Source of the DNA: Diphasiastrum complanatum
Taxonomy: Eukaryota; Streptophyta; Lycopodiopsida; Lycopodiales; Lycopodiaceae
DNA length: 64,000 nucleotides
Reading direction: 5' to 3'
Assembly (NCBI GenBank): GCA_029204225.1
Contig: CM055106.1
Coordinates: 36,736,361 to 36,800,360 of the forward strand
A model generated the notes under the pieces. The model worked only from the letters and a program-made list of their open reading frames with translations. It was not told where the DNA came from and did no database searches. Shown here in pieces: positions 12,138 to 25,539 of the stretch (position 1 is its first letter; each line of letters starts with the position of its first letter). Both the position numbers and the translations under genes were made by a program.

Positions 12138-13750
12138 ACTCTCCCTCAATGATAAAATTAAATTTTTCTAATCCTAATAGAGTACAAAACGTTTCAAATT
12201 TACATCTACCTAATGACTTAGTAAAAATATCTGCCACTTGATCTTTAGATTTACAGAAACAAGATCAATGGCTCCATCAAGAATTTTCTCTCAAACAAAG
12301 TGATAATGTATTTCGATGTCCTTGGTTTGAGCATGTAACACTAGATTTTTGGCAATGTGAATGTAGCTTTGGTTGTCGCAAGATATAGTAGTCACATCCA
12401 CCTATGGTTGACCTAAATCCACAAGCAATCTTCGTAACCATACCGCTTCCTATGTAGCATTGCTGAGTGCATGATATTCATCCGTCAAAGATAAGGCTAT
12501 TGTAGGTTGCTTTTTGTTGCTCCATGAAACTACAGTTGTATCACAACTAAATGTATGATCAGTGGTAGATCTTGTGTCATCAATATTACCTGTCCAATCG
12601 GCATTTGTGTAACCTATAATCATTGGCGCTTCAAACTGATCATACTTCAAACCAATATTCAATGTCCCTCAAATGTTTTTGAGAATATGTTTAGCAGACT
12701 TCTAGTGTGCTTTTGACTAGGATCTTGCATAAATTGACTAACAACACCAACATTATAATAAATATCAAGTCGTGTGTGTGTCAAATAAATCAAACTACCC
12801 ACCAACTACCTGCACAAATAAGCATCCACTTTATCAGATTCATCATATGCAATAAGCTTTGTGTTGACATCCATAGGTGTGCTCAAAGGCTTACAATCCT
12901 ACATATTGAACTTATAAAACAAATCTCATACATATCTGCTTTGTGTAAGAAACACAACGTCTTTCTTTTTCCATACTTCAATGCCAAGACAATAGTGCAT
13001 CAATTCTAGATCTCTCATGTCAAAAGCACTGGAAAGATTTGTTTTGATTTCATCAATTAAGCTCTCATTACTTCTTGTAATAATCAAATCATCCACCTAC
13101 AAAACAATGAACATTGTATCTGAATCTTGCCTTAGAATGTAAAAATTAGGATCAACATTACTCTTTACCATTCCCCTTCGCTTGAAGTTTCATCAATGCA
13201 AGAATACCATGCCCGTGGTGCTTGCTTCAATCCATAAATGGCTCTATTGAGCTTACAAACAAGATGCTCTCTCCCTGGCTCAACAAATCCTTGAGGTTGT
13301 ACGATGTACACCTCTTCATCTAGCACTCCATTAAGAAAAGCATATTTAGCGTCCATTTTCTAGATCTTCCAACCATGAAAAGCAGAAATAGCAATGATAG
13401 AACGTACAATTACCATCTTACAAGCCTCACACATCTTACCACACTTTGACAGGTCTTTGGAAGGCTGCGAGCTATATCCTTTGAACACATGATTGATGAT
13501 CCAACAAGACTTGAAAAAGTGCTCTTTAGGACCTATTAGAAGCACCTATTAATTGGATTTTATGGCTCAAAGTCAAATCTCGGCAATGGCTTTTGATCTT
13601 TGATGCTTCCTCTTTGATTTGCATCCAAAATCTCATCAAGATTATGTGTATAGAAATTATGAGGATCCTTTGAATAATGGAACCTAAACATAGGTATAGT
13701 AGCTCCCACAATGTGAAAAGTACACCTACAGTCCAGTATCAAATATAGAC
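12138..13750 (-). pseudogene. Copia RT-RNase H remnant
   Basis: On the minus strand the pol C-terminal half can be followed through several frames. The RT begins near 13440 and reads WKMDAKYAFLNGVLDEEVY (motif A), then CKLNRAIYGLKQAPRAWY. After a frameshift a VDDLIIT-type motif C region is followed by LVGSLIYLTHTR. RNase H follows at 12662-12450 with GYTNADWTGNIDD and VSWSNKKQPTIAL, then the DIFTKSLGRC-type tail near 12190. A purine-rich tract (TTGAGGGAGAG) ends at 12139, directly before TGTTAGAAATCAATG at 12138, the 3' LTR start. Integrase, protease and gag are absent upstream. The copy is non-functional. Confidence 0.86.
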
Positions 13751-13863
13751 CTCAAAATTTGAAACAATCACGTAGTATTGGCTCACCCACTCAAAACTAG
13801 ATTTTTAGCACAAACTTGCTAAATATGGATTGAGTTTTGATCATTAATTAATCTCTTGTACTT

Positions 13864-13876
13864 GGCTCTGATACCA
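13864..13876 (-). promoter_or_regulatory. Copia primer binding site
   Basis: The minus strand reads TGGTATCAGAGCC, a perfect tRNA-iMet-type primer site, directly after an LTR end in AACA (13880-13877). The distance to the RT remnant shows that gag, protease and integrase are deleted from this copy. Confidence 0.82.
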
Positions 13877-14070
13877 TGTTAAAACTCAATGATTTAGAAC
13901 CCTAAATGGCTCTATTGAAGATCCTCAAGGGGGATTGGCTACTTGTTCAATCAATCTATTGCAAAACTAGCACTCAAATCTTGATCTAGATTGGCAATTT
14001 TGATCTAATCAAGCAAGAACAATCAAATTATGGTCAAAACACTCGAGGGTGTCTTCACACGTACAACGTA

Positions 14071-14203
14071 TAGTCTTTACTATGGTTTGATATCAGAGAA
14101 TTGATTACACTAAGTTTAAATTGCATTCAGATCAAAAAATGACAACACAAATGGAGTGAAAACTCAGCAAGAACTCCAAAATCTTGATCTCACATCCAAA
14201 ATT
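14071..14203 (+). repeat. Right arm of the inverted repeat around the copia remnant
   Basis: Matches 11722-11866 in reverse complement. Because the element's own LTRs should be in direct orientation, this arm shows a rearrangement or a second, oppositely inserted copy next to the 5' LTR that starts at 13877. Confidence 0.65.
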
Positions 14204-17200
14204 AAATTAATCTTTGTAAGTAGAAGGATGATCCTATCCTTGGTTGGCTGAGCAAGTTTGTCAGGTGCCATTTCATCATTAGGATTATCTACTCATGTCT
14301 ATTTGACCTAACTATTAGGTACACCATCTATGGTAGTCAGATCAAGACTTATTTTTCCTTATTTGTGGGGATAGATTCTATATTTTAGGAATCTTGGCCG
14401 AGCTTGCTATATAACTCCCATGATTGGGGTCTTACTAACCTACACCTATTCTTGATGCATGGGAATATGCTCACACACATGTGGATTACAATATGTACAA
14501 TAAACCTTGTGCTTATCAAGCTAATATTTGCCAATTTTCACATGTAACTTGGATATTGTTGAACAAAATGTTAAATAATAGTTCTATTTTTTCCTATACT
14601 TTCTAGTTTTTTGTCACTATTATGATACTCCTTTATTCAATCAAGTGCTTACTTTTCATGCTTAGCATAACATTGATTTGGAGTGTGTGTGTCAATTTTC
14701 ATGAAGAACATATTGTTGTATTTTTTGAGCTTCAAGATATATTTCCTTTATAAAAATACACTAGAAGATTTTTTTTTTTAAAGATGAGAAACATACTTAC
14801 TTGTGCACAAGCATGAGGCCTAATGTTAAATATTATTCATGTCTTAAAGAAATTTTGTTGTTGTTGCAAAGGCATGATTATATGCATCTGAAATAAATGA
14901 TCCACTTTAACTATGTTTATACTTCAGTAGAAAGTAAATTGTTTAAGTAATATCTTATTAGAGAAAGTATGATACTAATAGTTACAAAAGTGAGATTCAT
15001 TTGTGAGTAGACTTGTTTTTCATTATATCAATTTCTTAAAAAAAAATTATTTGAAAAAATTTAGAGAGTTTTCATTGAAAGGATTGAGTTAGAGATAGGA
15101 AACCACTCACACAAGCATGAGACGGATTTTTGAAAGCCTACTACATTTATGTTTTTTCTTGTAGAATAAATGAGCATATGGTTTCTAAGGCCCTATGGTT
15201 GCAAGACAAGCTTGAAAACAATATGCTTGATAATGGAAGCATTACAACGAGGCAAACTATAGAGTCTATTGACATTACTACACGATTAAAAATCATAATT
15301 ACCAAAAATAAAGTGTGGATTCAAATGGGAGGATGGCAGAATGATAAATCTACTTAGTAAATATGAAGCTATAGATATAACTCATTCATATGTGAAGATT
15401 GAAATAAGTAATAAGATAAAAGTCTGATGGAAACTGGAGTTGTGACAGTGGTGAATTTGCTATTATGGAAAATGACAAAATGACTTGTGGTTCACAAATG
15501 TGAGTGAAAATAATTGTATGTTAGAGGAACGAAAATAATTGTATGTAAAACTCCTATTTGAAGTGAATTTTTTTTTAAAGATGTAGTTGGTCTACTTGAA
15601 GAGCATAAGAGATAACATAGAACGCATTCAAAGTAAATACGATTTCTTTGGAGAGGATAATTTTTTTTATTTTAAAACTTCTTGGTTGTAATACCAAAAG
15701 TTGGATTGGAAATACTTTAGGCAAAGCTAAGAGCTTGGCAAAATAAGAGCTAATTTTTTTGGAACAATTGGTTTGATAATGGCTTGTTGAAAAAACTTGA
15801 GTGGTTGAGGAGAGAGATCTCTCTTTTAGTGATAATATGGATCTCTACCTAGGTAGCATGTATGTAATTGCAAAGATGGATTGGCATTTGGTGCATTCAT
15901 AGACTTTAATGTGACATGGCAGTGAAATTTTGCATTACCACTTGCAAATATATGATGGAAGGAATATTAAGACATATGAAGAGACAAGCTCAAATGAAAA
16001 GTCTACTAACATCTAATAAATTCATATTGACAATATGATGTGTTATTTATACACTTGGAGAGACCTATAAATCTTTCATGATATTTTATAAAGTTAGTAC
16101 CAAAACAAATAGAAGCCTATATTGTGGCATAAGAAAATTTTGGAATTCACTTGTTAGTGTTCGCATGGAGTTAAGTTAGAATATTTCTATTAACATTAAA
16201 AAGATTTGATTTTGTAGTTTTCTATCATAGTTATTGTTATTTTTGGTGTTAAGAGTGGAGTGATGATGCTAAGATTTTTGTAGTGATAGTAGACAATATA
16301 TTGGTTTTTTGATTGTTTTCAACTGGTTGTTCCTTTATCCATAGGTGAGATAATAGTAACATGAACAATGTTTGAGATTTTCCAATTGATAAACAGTTGA
16401 GATAAACTACATATATTTCGAGGACCAATTTTTTTTTTTTTAATGAGTATCTTGAACCAATGTGTGAACTATATAATTACATAAATGTTTTTAATTTATC
16501 TTAGCAATAAGACAATAGGACACATCTTCATCATTTAGTTCACCATCGTTTTGAATATATTTCTATTTTTTGATAGATAATTTGATGATAGCTTTAGAGT
16601 TGTTAGCTTATCGCAAGACCATAATGCCCAATAAATGCATTGAAAAACTTTTGAAATTTATCTATATATTTAGATTTTGGGATATTCTAGTCTAGTAATG
16701 ACATGAAACAATAAGATAGTCACTTTGATATTCAAATTTGTAAATAAAAAAATGTATGTTTTGGCATGTGTATCCTATAAACGTTATGTTATAAGGACTA
16801 TGCAACCAACCTAGTTGCATAACTAGAACAAAGACTTGTTATAGCCATCTCAATAAAAGATAATAATATTAGTAACTGAGATATAATCTTTTGAGATATG
16901 CACAAAAGCAAACAAAATGTCTACTTTCCATGCTAATTCAAGAAAGTCAATGCAAACCATAAATTTTTGCACGTAATAAAAATCTATTATCATGCTTAGT
17001 TGGTCTTGTCTAAATTACAACTAAGACCTATAAGTCAATGTAGAACTTGATAATCTCCATCATATGTGGAGAAAGTAAGTTTGTGGCGTCATGATAGTTG
17101 AATCATGTACTACCTAAATGTCAAATTGTCAACATTGATCACGTACTAATGGTAATCAACAAGCTATACCTATCAAAGTCCTTGCATAAAAAAACCTTAA

Positions 17201-20200
17201 TTCTTACTTGGCTTTTTATCTAACTATTTCAAGGTAGGACTTGGCCCTTGAGAAATTTGATTTATGGCCATGATCTATTAAGTAGCATTTACATATAATG
17301 AATAATGTTAGAACCCTATATTAAGCTAGGTCTCCAATCTAAATCGATCGTTTTATATTCATACAAGAAATGATTATAATAGCTAAAGTATAGTTTGATG
17401 GTACTTTCATATCCATGCCAGTTGCTTACCATAAGTAGTAGTCAAATAAATGCATCTACACATGACCCTTTACTTTGTTGTATATTATATTGACGACACA
17501 CTTGTGTATGCTATGAGTTTATTCTTAGAGTAATAAAATTCAACTTTTTAAAAATTTGTGGTTGAAATACAAGTGTGTTTTGTTTCATAATGATATCAAT
17601 GTTGTCTTTGCATATTTCATGGCTACAACTTTTCCATACATCATGCTCTAGTCCCATTATCCATAATTTTGGGTCCGAGTAACTAAAAACTATGCCAAAT
17701 ATAAAATGTCAAATGTCAATCTGCATATTATTGGCAAGTAGACTTCTACAACTTGCAAATTCATAATTTTATTGGCTATATAACTAGAATCATTTAAGCT
17801 TGTATAGAGAGAGGCTTGTTTGCAAGTTGGCTTGAGAATACATTCCTACAAGGTAACTAAAGCCATTTATACTAAAAAAAAAGATTTCTAGATCCCATAA
17901 CATGTCAGCTTTGGACCTCATAATACCACATTATAGTCCACATGGAGAGCTTAATGGAAAACATTAGAGTTTGTTTTGAAGACTTTTTCCTAGGAGAGCT
18001 TCTTCTTGTATATCCAATTATGAAATGCTATAGGCTTTAAATAATAAGAAAATAAACATAAGATATTTGTCCCAAAACAATTTGGATGAAGAAATATAAA
18101 AAAATAAAATAAAATTAAAGGAATGTAACAAAATTATGTAAGGCAAAGACAAGTCAATGCCACCTTTAACTCCACAATTAGTACTTCATGTTTTATAATC
18201 CAAGACATGTTTAAAGTAGAAAAGACTTCTACATGAAGACCCATAACTCATGCCATTGAACAAATCTACAAATCAAATATATTTTAAAAAAAAATAGAAA
18301 TTCAAGAATATCCATAGTATACAATCCATTCTCATGGATTTTATTCTTAGACATGTTAAAAAGATCTCCACATGAAGAGCCATAACTCATTCCTTTTAGA
18401 AAAGGCATGGGTCAACAAAGGTAGCAAGCTAATTACAAAACTTAGCATAGAAATTGACTATGGATAATACTTATATTCATTTAATTTACTTTATTGTAGC
18501 TTCCAATGGCAAGAGGTCCAGTGGCATTGCAACTTGCTAGCACGTCACAAAGGAAAATCCCTTTGATCAAGAAGCCCATAATTGCTCTACAATTGGGCAC
18601 ATGCCCCATAGGTTTGGGTTAACTATGGAGGCTCACTACAACATAATCTTATTTAAATATTTTTTCTACATGTTTTTGATAGTTTAAAAATTTGATATAA
18701 AAATAACATTGTAATTAGAAAATTATGATTTAGTTTTCATAAATAATTGATAATAATTTTGACTTATTGAAACTGTATTGAGATGATTAACCATTTTTAT
18801 ATCAACATCTACAGTTCCCCTCAATTGTATGAAAAAGTGACTATGATGGGTGACAACACTTCACCTTATGTGCTATAAATTTACTCTGATGTCTTGTTAT
18901 TCAATGATAAAATTTGGTGACGTGTGATCCAAAATACTGCATTTAATGGATCTCTAAGATCTTGAACAAATTTGGATGCACATCTAGTTTTATCTACAAG
19001 ATAGAAATCATCAATTTTAGCAAGTTAGAATTGCATAAATCACTAAGATCTGATCATAATCATGAAAATATAGTAAGATATTGTCCTTGTCCGTACAAAA
19101 ATAGTACAGTATTGTCCTTCACACGTGTGGAAGCAAGATCAATCACAAAAATCAACATTCTTCACATTAAAAACCAAATATAAAGAGAAATACACATGAG
19201 ATGGGGACATAGAACCAATAGAGATGCATTCTCTACATCAAAAGAGAATACAATGATATGTTCTCCATGCTGCTACTACTATTTATAGCTACTCAAATGT
19301 CATTTGGCCACTTGCCCTAAACGTGGCCTATATGGTAATTTCTTGGTCTCTCACCAAATGACCTAGAAATTCTAGTCTAGATGCAATGTATGAAAATTAG
19401 CCAATTAGAATGGGTCCAAACTCGACCTCATCTAGTTAACTACTTGCCAAAAATAGTACAAACACTATTTAGGCCTTTATTGACAAATATGAACCTATCT
19501 CTAAGTTGAGATTTCATTTTGGCCTCAAAATTCCCAAATAAAAAACAAACTAGCTGACAAATTTTCACAACTTGAGCACATTCTTTTGTTATCATTATAT
19601 TGTCTCAATCTTGTACTACAATTGGACTATATCAAGGAGTTTGATTACCTTTTATTTTTAAACAAGGATCATCATTTATGCTTTATAAATAGATGTTCAA
19701 TAAACTATACACATACTATTTTGATAATAGTATCAATAAAAATGTCACTAGCGATGGTTGGAAAAGTTGGACTTTTAATTCATCAAGTTTTTACTTAAAA
19801 TAAATTTTTTTTTTCTTCCACATGTTTTGATGCTTCCGATCAAATCTTTTAAAATCTTCAATTTTTTTTCAATCCTTTGAATATATGTTATATATATCTT
19901 TAATTTCTCCTCCTCATTTGAAAAATTGCAATCTAAACTTGAATTAGATGAGGAACTTGAATCAGTGTTAGTATCACCATTTAAATCAAGAAGAAGAGGT
20001 GTGTTTCTTCTTTTTAGAGAATGATTGTGTTTTCCTTCTCTCCCTAAGTCCCATAGTTAATCTAGATTCATTTATGTTATTGTATATTTACTCACATTGT
20101 CACACAATTTGCAAAAATAATGGGAATCAAAGACATGCACCTACATGATAATCAAACTATCGAAGGTAGTCAAACCATTGAGAGAAGTCAAACTATCGAA

Positions 20201-20670
20201 GGAATTTCAAAATGTCAATTACGAACAACTATCAAATTGAACATTCAAACCCTTGTCACCCTCAACTCCATATTATGCAAGTCCGACTTGAATTGACAAA
20301 TTGTCGACTACCTTGTTGACGTGGTACCACTTTAAATAAAGCTAGTCACATACAATGGCTAGTTTTTGCACCACCGTGCAACTATTTGACAATGGAACCA
20401 TCCACGATCACCATCTATCCAAATAGTGATAGCCATGACTGTCCCTCACTTGGAATAGTGACAACCATAATTGCAATTAAGATCCACCTCAGATGACATA
20501 GCTCAACGTATTTACACATTTGTATATATGTCTAATTAAATCTACAGCTTAGAACAAGTCGATACATGTCAAACTTTCAAAGATGCATGTACATTTGAAA
20601 TCAAATAATAATTGTAATTAATAAGCAGACATACTAGATGTTGTTACAATGATTAGATTTAAACACAGAG
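14204..20670. other. AT-rich DNA, no recognisable gene
   Basis: About 6.5 kb of AT-rich sequence. ORFs do not exceed 75 codons (15130-15357, 18962-19183, 19586-19798) and none shows a known motif. Homopolymer A/T runs are frequent. No LTR start/end pairs or (CT)n arrays were recognised. It is likely ancient decayed repeat. Confidence 0.5.
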
Positions 20671-21285
20671 TCAAAATAAGCTATCGACTCTGATTTTTGC
20701 ATCATCGATGTTGTTATGAAACCAAGGCTAGTTTATAACATGCACTTGATTTTGACTTCAAAGTTATAAAAATTGATAGGGTTGTGAGTAAACAAGTGCG
20801 ATCAAACAACAATGAAAGCGCATTCAATCACAACAAGCATTCATCTACGTTGTTGTACACATATAAAAGCAAGCTGCTGCTATATTACACTGAAGGACAA
20901 TATAAATAACAACTACAACAAAAAATGATGGCGTAATTGTGAGGCTCAAATAATGTGTCTCATGGATGGAGCAACCCGTAATATGTGTTTGGATGATCTA
21001 TTTATAGACTTCATCCTTGTATTAAGTACATTGAATGTTTGTCACCTAATTAGGAAAGTTGTTGTACTTGGAAGTATATGGCTTCTGTGACAACTGTACA
21101 CAGTATTTACGGTCAATAATTCAGCATCGTTGACGCGGACGAGGACGTCGCTAGAACGTTCCTCGTTTATTTTAGATGACCTACGAGATTTTTCTCTCTC
21201 TTTGCATTTTTCTCAAGAAGCCGAAGGTGCCCTCAAAAAGATGGTGATTTCTTTAAAACAGTTTAACACATGAAAATAGATGACC
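20671..21285. repeat. 615-bp tandem duplication, first copy
   Basis: Begins TCAAAATAAGCTATCGACTC and is repeated from 21286 with the same length and only scattered substitutions. Its right-hand part (from about 20898) is the terminal part of the family B copia LTR and its left part is flanking DNA. Confidence 0.93.
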
Positions 21286-21900
21286 TCAAAATAAGCTATC
21301 GACTCTCATTTTTGCATCATTGATGTTGTTATGAAACCAAGGCTAGTTTATAACATGCACTTGATTTTGACTTCAAAGTTATAAAAATTGATAGGGTTAT
21401 GAGTAAACAAGTGCGATCAAACAGCAATGAAAGCGCATTCAATCACAACAAGCATTCATCTACGTTGTTGTACACATATAAAAGCAAGCTGCTGCTATAT
21501 TACACCGAAGGACAATATAAATAACAATTACAACAAAAAATGACGACATAATTGTGAGGCTCAAATAATGTGTCTCATGGATGGAGCAACCCGTAATATG
21601 TGCTTGGATGATCTATTTATAGACTTCATCCTTGTATTAAGTACATTGAATGTTTGTCACCTAATTAGGAAAGCCGTTGTACTTAGAAGTATATGGCTTC
21701 TATGACAACTGTACACAATATTTACAGTCAATAATTCAGCATCGTTGACACGGACGAGGACGTCGCTGGAATGTTCCTCGTTTATTTTAGATGACCTGCG
21801 AGATTTTTCTCTCTCTTTGCATTTTTTGCAAGAAGCCGAAGGTGCCCTCAAAAAGACGGTGATTTCTTTAAAACAGTTTAACACATGAAAATAGATGACC
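21286..21900. repeat. 615-bp tandem duplication, second copy
   Basis: Direct repeat of 20671-21285. Both copies contain GCATCAT-GATGTTGTTATGAAACC-type sequence, the TATAAAAGCAAGCTGCTGC stretch and the CTCTCTCTTTGCATTTTT stretch. This second copy continues without a break into the rest of the LTR, so it is the original position. Confidence 0.93.
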
Positions 21901-22365
21901 TTTAAAATTTTCTCTCTCTTCACATTTTTTGCAAAGAGCCGAAGGTGTGTGAAAAATCGTTGAACTATTGAACTATGCAAGTGTCGCATTTCAGAAAAAT
22001 GCAAAAAAGTTGAAGCTGTTGAAAACATAGACTGATGAAAAAGTAATGTATTTCTGTAGTCTTGCTCTAAATGCAAGTTTTGTGGAAGTCCTTGAAGATG
22101 GCCAAGTCTTCAATGACTTCAAGTTATTAAACTTGACATCTGAACTTTGAAGTTATGACAGAATTGGTTACCCTTTGTTGGAGATCAGCCGAAAGCCCGT
22201 TGTAGACGTTCTTCAAATAAATTGGCTATTTAAGTTTGTGATTCCTGCAGGTATCAGATGAGCAAATGTAGAACCAAAGTTGGTTTCACCTGACCCTAGA
22301 TCAATGATCATGAAATAGAAATTAGTCATTAACCAAGGAGACAACTGTAGGCTTAATCTCCAACA
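21512..22365 (-). repeat. 3' LTR of copia family B element
   Basis: On the minus strand it begins TGTTGGAGATTAAGCC at 22365, directly after a purine-rich stretch (TTAACGAGGAC). It matches the LTRs at 23926-24793 (same strand) and 56890-57879 (plus strand). The far end near 21512 is set by where similarity to those copies stops. Confidence 0.85.
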
Positions 22366-22378
22366 GTCCTCGTTAAGG

Positions 22379-23925
22379 TCATGGTTGGTGCCTTGGTATC
22401 TTCGTCCGGTTCAGCTTGTTGAAGAATTTCTGGTGCTTGATCCTAGGAAGTGCTTTGGTGAAGATGTCTACGACCATTTCTGTTGTTGAGTAGTATTGAA
22501 GGATCACTTGCTCTGAGAAAACCTGATTGACTGCATCTTGACGACAAGACTGAAAACTTTTTTTATAATCCACTCCTTGGACTTGAGCGAATCCTTTATC
22601 CACCAGCCGTGCTTTCCATTTTGCAATGGAACCATCAGAATTGTGAGTGGGAAAGTCGACCAGTGTCCGGGTCTGATTCGTCAAAAGTGAGTTGTACTCA
22701 CTTTCCATAGCTTCTTGCCACTTCACAGCATCCTTGGAGTTAATTGTTATGACTAGGCTCTCTGGTTCTTCTGATGAAGTCTAGAATGATTGAGGTACAT
22801 ACCTCTCAAGAACTGTTTGAGTCTGTGAGGATCTGCGAACATTGGGTTGACCAGGATGCGATGATGCTTCTTCTTGAATTTTATCAAATTTGCTCGAGCT
22901 AGCTTGGTTTGGTTTGATGACAGGTACTGTCGGCTACTCGGCTTCTGTAGCTATAGCTGCAGGTTCTGTAGAAGGAACATCAATGTTGGAAGAATCCATG
23001 CTATGTAAAATAGAATGAAATGACATAGCATCGTTTATCGATGGCTGTTTGAAATTATAGTATGTACATTTCTAGAGACAAACACTACATTGGTGGATGG
23101 ATCATAAACTTCATAAGCTTTATGTTCATCAGGATAGCCAATAAAAATACATTTATTTGTCCTATGATCCAGCTTCTTCCTAAGCTGTTTAGGAATGTGA
23201 ACAAAACATATACAACCAAATATTTTTAAATGGCTGACACTAGGCTTGTGCCCATGCCAAACTTTATGAGGAGTCTTGTTGTTGACGAATTTGGTGCTAG
23301 ATCTATTCTGCACGTGACAGGCTGTGGTAGTAGCTTCTGCCCAGAACTTTGCAAGTAGGTGTGCTTGATGTAGCATGGATCTGGCTGAGTTGAGAAGAGT
23401 TCGATTCTTCCTTTCTGCAATCCCATTCTATTGAGGTGAATAGAAAGTGGTGAACTATCTTCTAATACCATGTTCAGCCATGTAGTCGGACATCTCATTA
23501 GAGATGTATTCGCCGCAACCATCAGTTTGGAGTGCCTTCACTTTCCTAGACATTTGTGTCTGAGCCATGGCCTTGAATCTCTTGAAGCATTCAAAGGCTT
23601 TAGACTTGTGCTTAATGAACATGACTGTAGGCCATCTAGAATAATCATCTATGAAAGTGATAAAGTAGATTGCATCTCCTAATGACAAAGTTGGCATTGG
23701 ACCACAGAGATCGCTATGTACAAGATCTAATACATGCTTTGTTTTGATGGAATGTGATTTTGGAAACTTGCTTCTAGAGTGCTTCCCATAGATGCATGAT
23801 TCACAAAAGAAAGATTTCCTATCTTATGAAGAAAGGAAATTCAATCCATCAACTAAATTATTACAACGCATATAAGAAAGTGATCTTGTATTCACGTGTC
23901 CAAATCAACTATGCCACAGAAACAA
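22379..23925 (-). pseudogene. Copia family B internal region: integrase with deleted RT
   Basis: Read on the minus strand, the internal region starts abruptly next to the 5' LTR inside the GAG-pre-integrase domain (LWHS-FGHVNTRSLSYM). It continues through integrase (FITFIDDYSRW; LQTDGCGEYISNEM; end near 23226) and the C-terminal GYPDEHKAYEVYDP block (23376-23035). The last frame (22726-22379) starts as RT (KWQEAMESEYNSL; KARLVDKGFAQVQGVDY) and passes directly into the RNase H tail (QVILQYYSTTE; DIFTKALPRIKHQKFF). All of RT motifs A-C and most of RNase H are therefore missing, as are gag and protease. The tail is nearly identical to that at 56496-56876, which confirms the family. Confidence 0.87.
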
Positions 23926-24793
23926 TACAAATAGCAATTACAACCAAAAATGACGGCGTAATTGGGAGGCTCAAATAATGTGTCTCATGGATGGAGCAAC
24001 CCATAATTAGTGCCTGGATGATCTATTTATAGACTTCATCTGTGTATTAATTACATTGAATGCTTGTCATCTAATTAGGAAAGTCGTTGTACTTGGAAGT
24101 ATATGGCTTGTATGACAATTATACACGGTATTTACGGTCAATAATTCAGCATCGTTGACGCGGATGAGGACGTCGTTGGAACGTTCCTCGTTCATTTTAG
24201 ACGGCCTTCGAGATTTTTCTCTCTCTTCGCATTTTTTGCAAGAAGCCGAAGGTGCCCTCAAAAAGATGGTGATGTCTTTAAAACAGTTTAACGCATGAAA
24301 ATAGATCACCTTTGGATTTTCTCTCTCTTCATATTTTTTGTAAAGAGCCGAAGGTGTGTAAAAAACAGTTAAATTTTTGAACTATGCAAGTGTCGCATTT
24401 CGGAGAAATGCGAAAAAGTCGAAGTTGTTGAGAACATAGTGTATTTATGCAGACTGTTGAAAAAATAACGTCTTTCTGCAGTCTTGTTCTAAATGCAAGT
24501 TTTGTGGAAGTCCTTGAAAATGGCCAAGTCTTCAATGACTTCAAGTTATTAAACTTGACATCTGGACTTTGAAATTATGATAGGATTGGTTACCCTTTGT
24601 TGGAGATCAGTCAGAAGCCCATTGTAGACGTTCTTCAAATAAATTGTTTGTCTTAGTTTGTGATTCCTACAGGTATCGGATGAGCAGACGTAGAACCAAA
24701 GTTGGTTTCACTTGACCCTAGATCAGTGATCAATAAACATGCAGGAAGAATCATGAAATAGAAATTTAACAACTGTGGGCTTAATTTCCAACA
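23926..24793 (-). repeat. 5' LTR of copia family B element
   Basis: On the minus strand starts TGTTGGAAATTAAGCCC at 24793. It is similar along its length to 21512-22365 and to 56890-57879, including the segment with TCGCATTTCGGAGAAATGCG and the GACGCGGATGAGGACGTC block. Gag and protease sequence is missing immediately downstream. Confidence 0.87.
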
Positions 24794-25530
24794 TAACAAA
24801 GAGTCACCACATGCCCATAAAACATTGACATGTGGCACCCAAAAGACCTATTGCTCCAGATCGGTGTTCGGTCCCATAAATGAGACCGTCACTTCAAGTT
24901 TTCTGTTGTGTGCCCTTATGGGTACATAACAGGTTGATTACATAGACAAACACAAAGTCTAAGGACTGTTAGTTGCGGAAGTGGCATACAACTCAAATGA
25001 CTAATACTATCATCTGTTTAGAAGTTATAAATATAGTCTCTCCTAAAAGAATTATTATTATCATTATCAAATATGACAAGATTGTAATATTCACACTTGA
25101 ATCTGAATCATTTAGGATGTACAATTTAATCAATGGCAACTAAGTTCTAATTTTTCTATTTGATAGGAATTTCATTCTCATCCCAAATGTGACCACTATT
25201 TTGAGATATAGCACATTATTCTTGAATTTGATTGATTTTGATAAAACAAAAATAGTTGTATTATGCTTAATATCTCTATGAACTCTTGAGAAATTACATA
25301 TTTGATTACAGAGATATTAATTTAATTTATTATTAAAAAAGAAGGCTCAAAGTGTTCAATAACTCCAAACTATGTCTTGATCTCAAGTTTCTTGTGTTGA
25401 TTACTCAAAACAATGGATTGTGAAATAAGCTAAATTGGTTCAAATCAAAAAGTGGTCACTCGGATTTTGGAGCTTTCCCTACCCTCTTTAAGAGCCTATA
25501 ACTTATCACAAGATACAAAACCACCTGCTT
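24794..25530. other. AT-rich spacer, no gene
   Basis: No ORF above about 60 codons and no recognised motif. Confidence 0.45.
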
Positions 25531-25539
25531 TCTTTCTGA

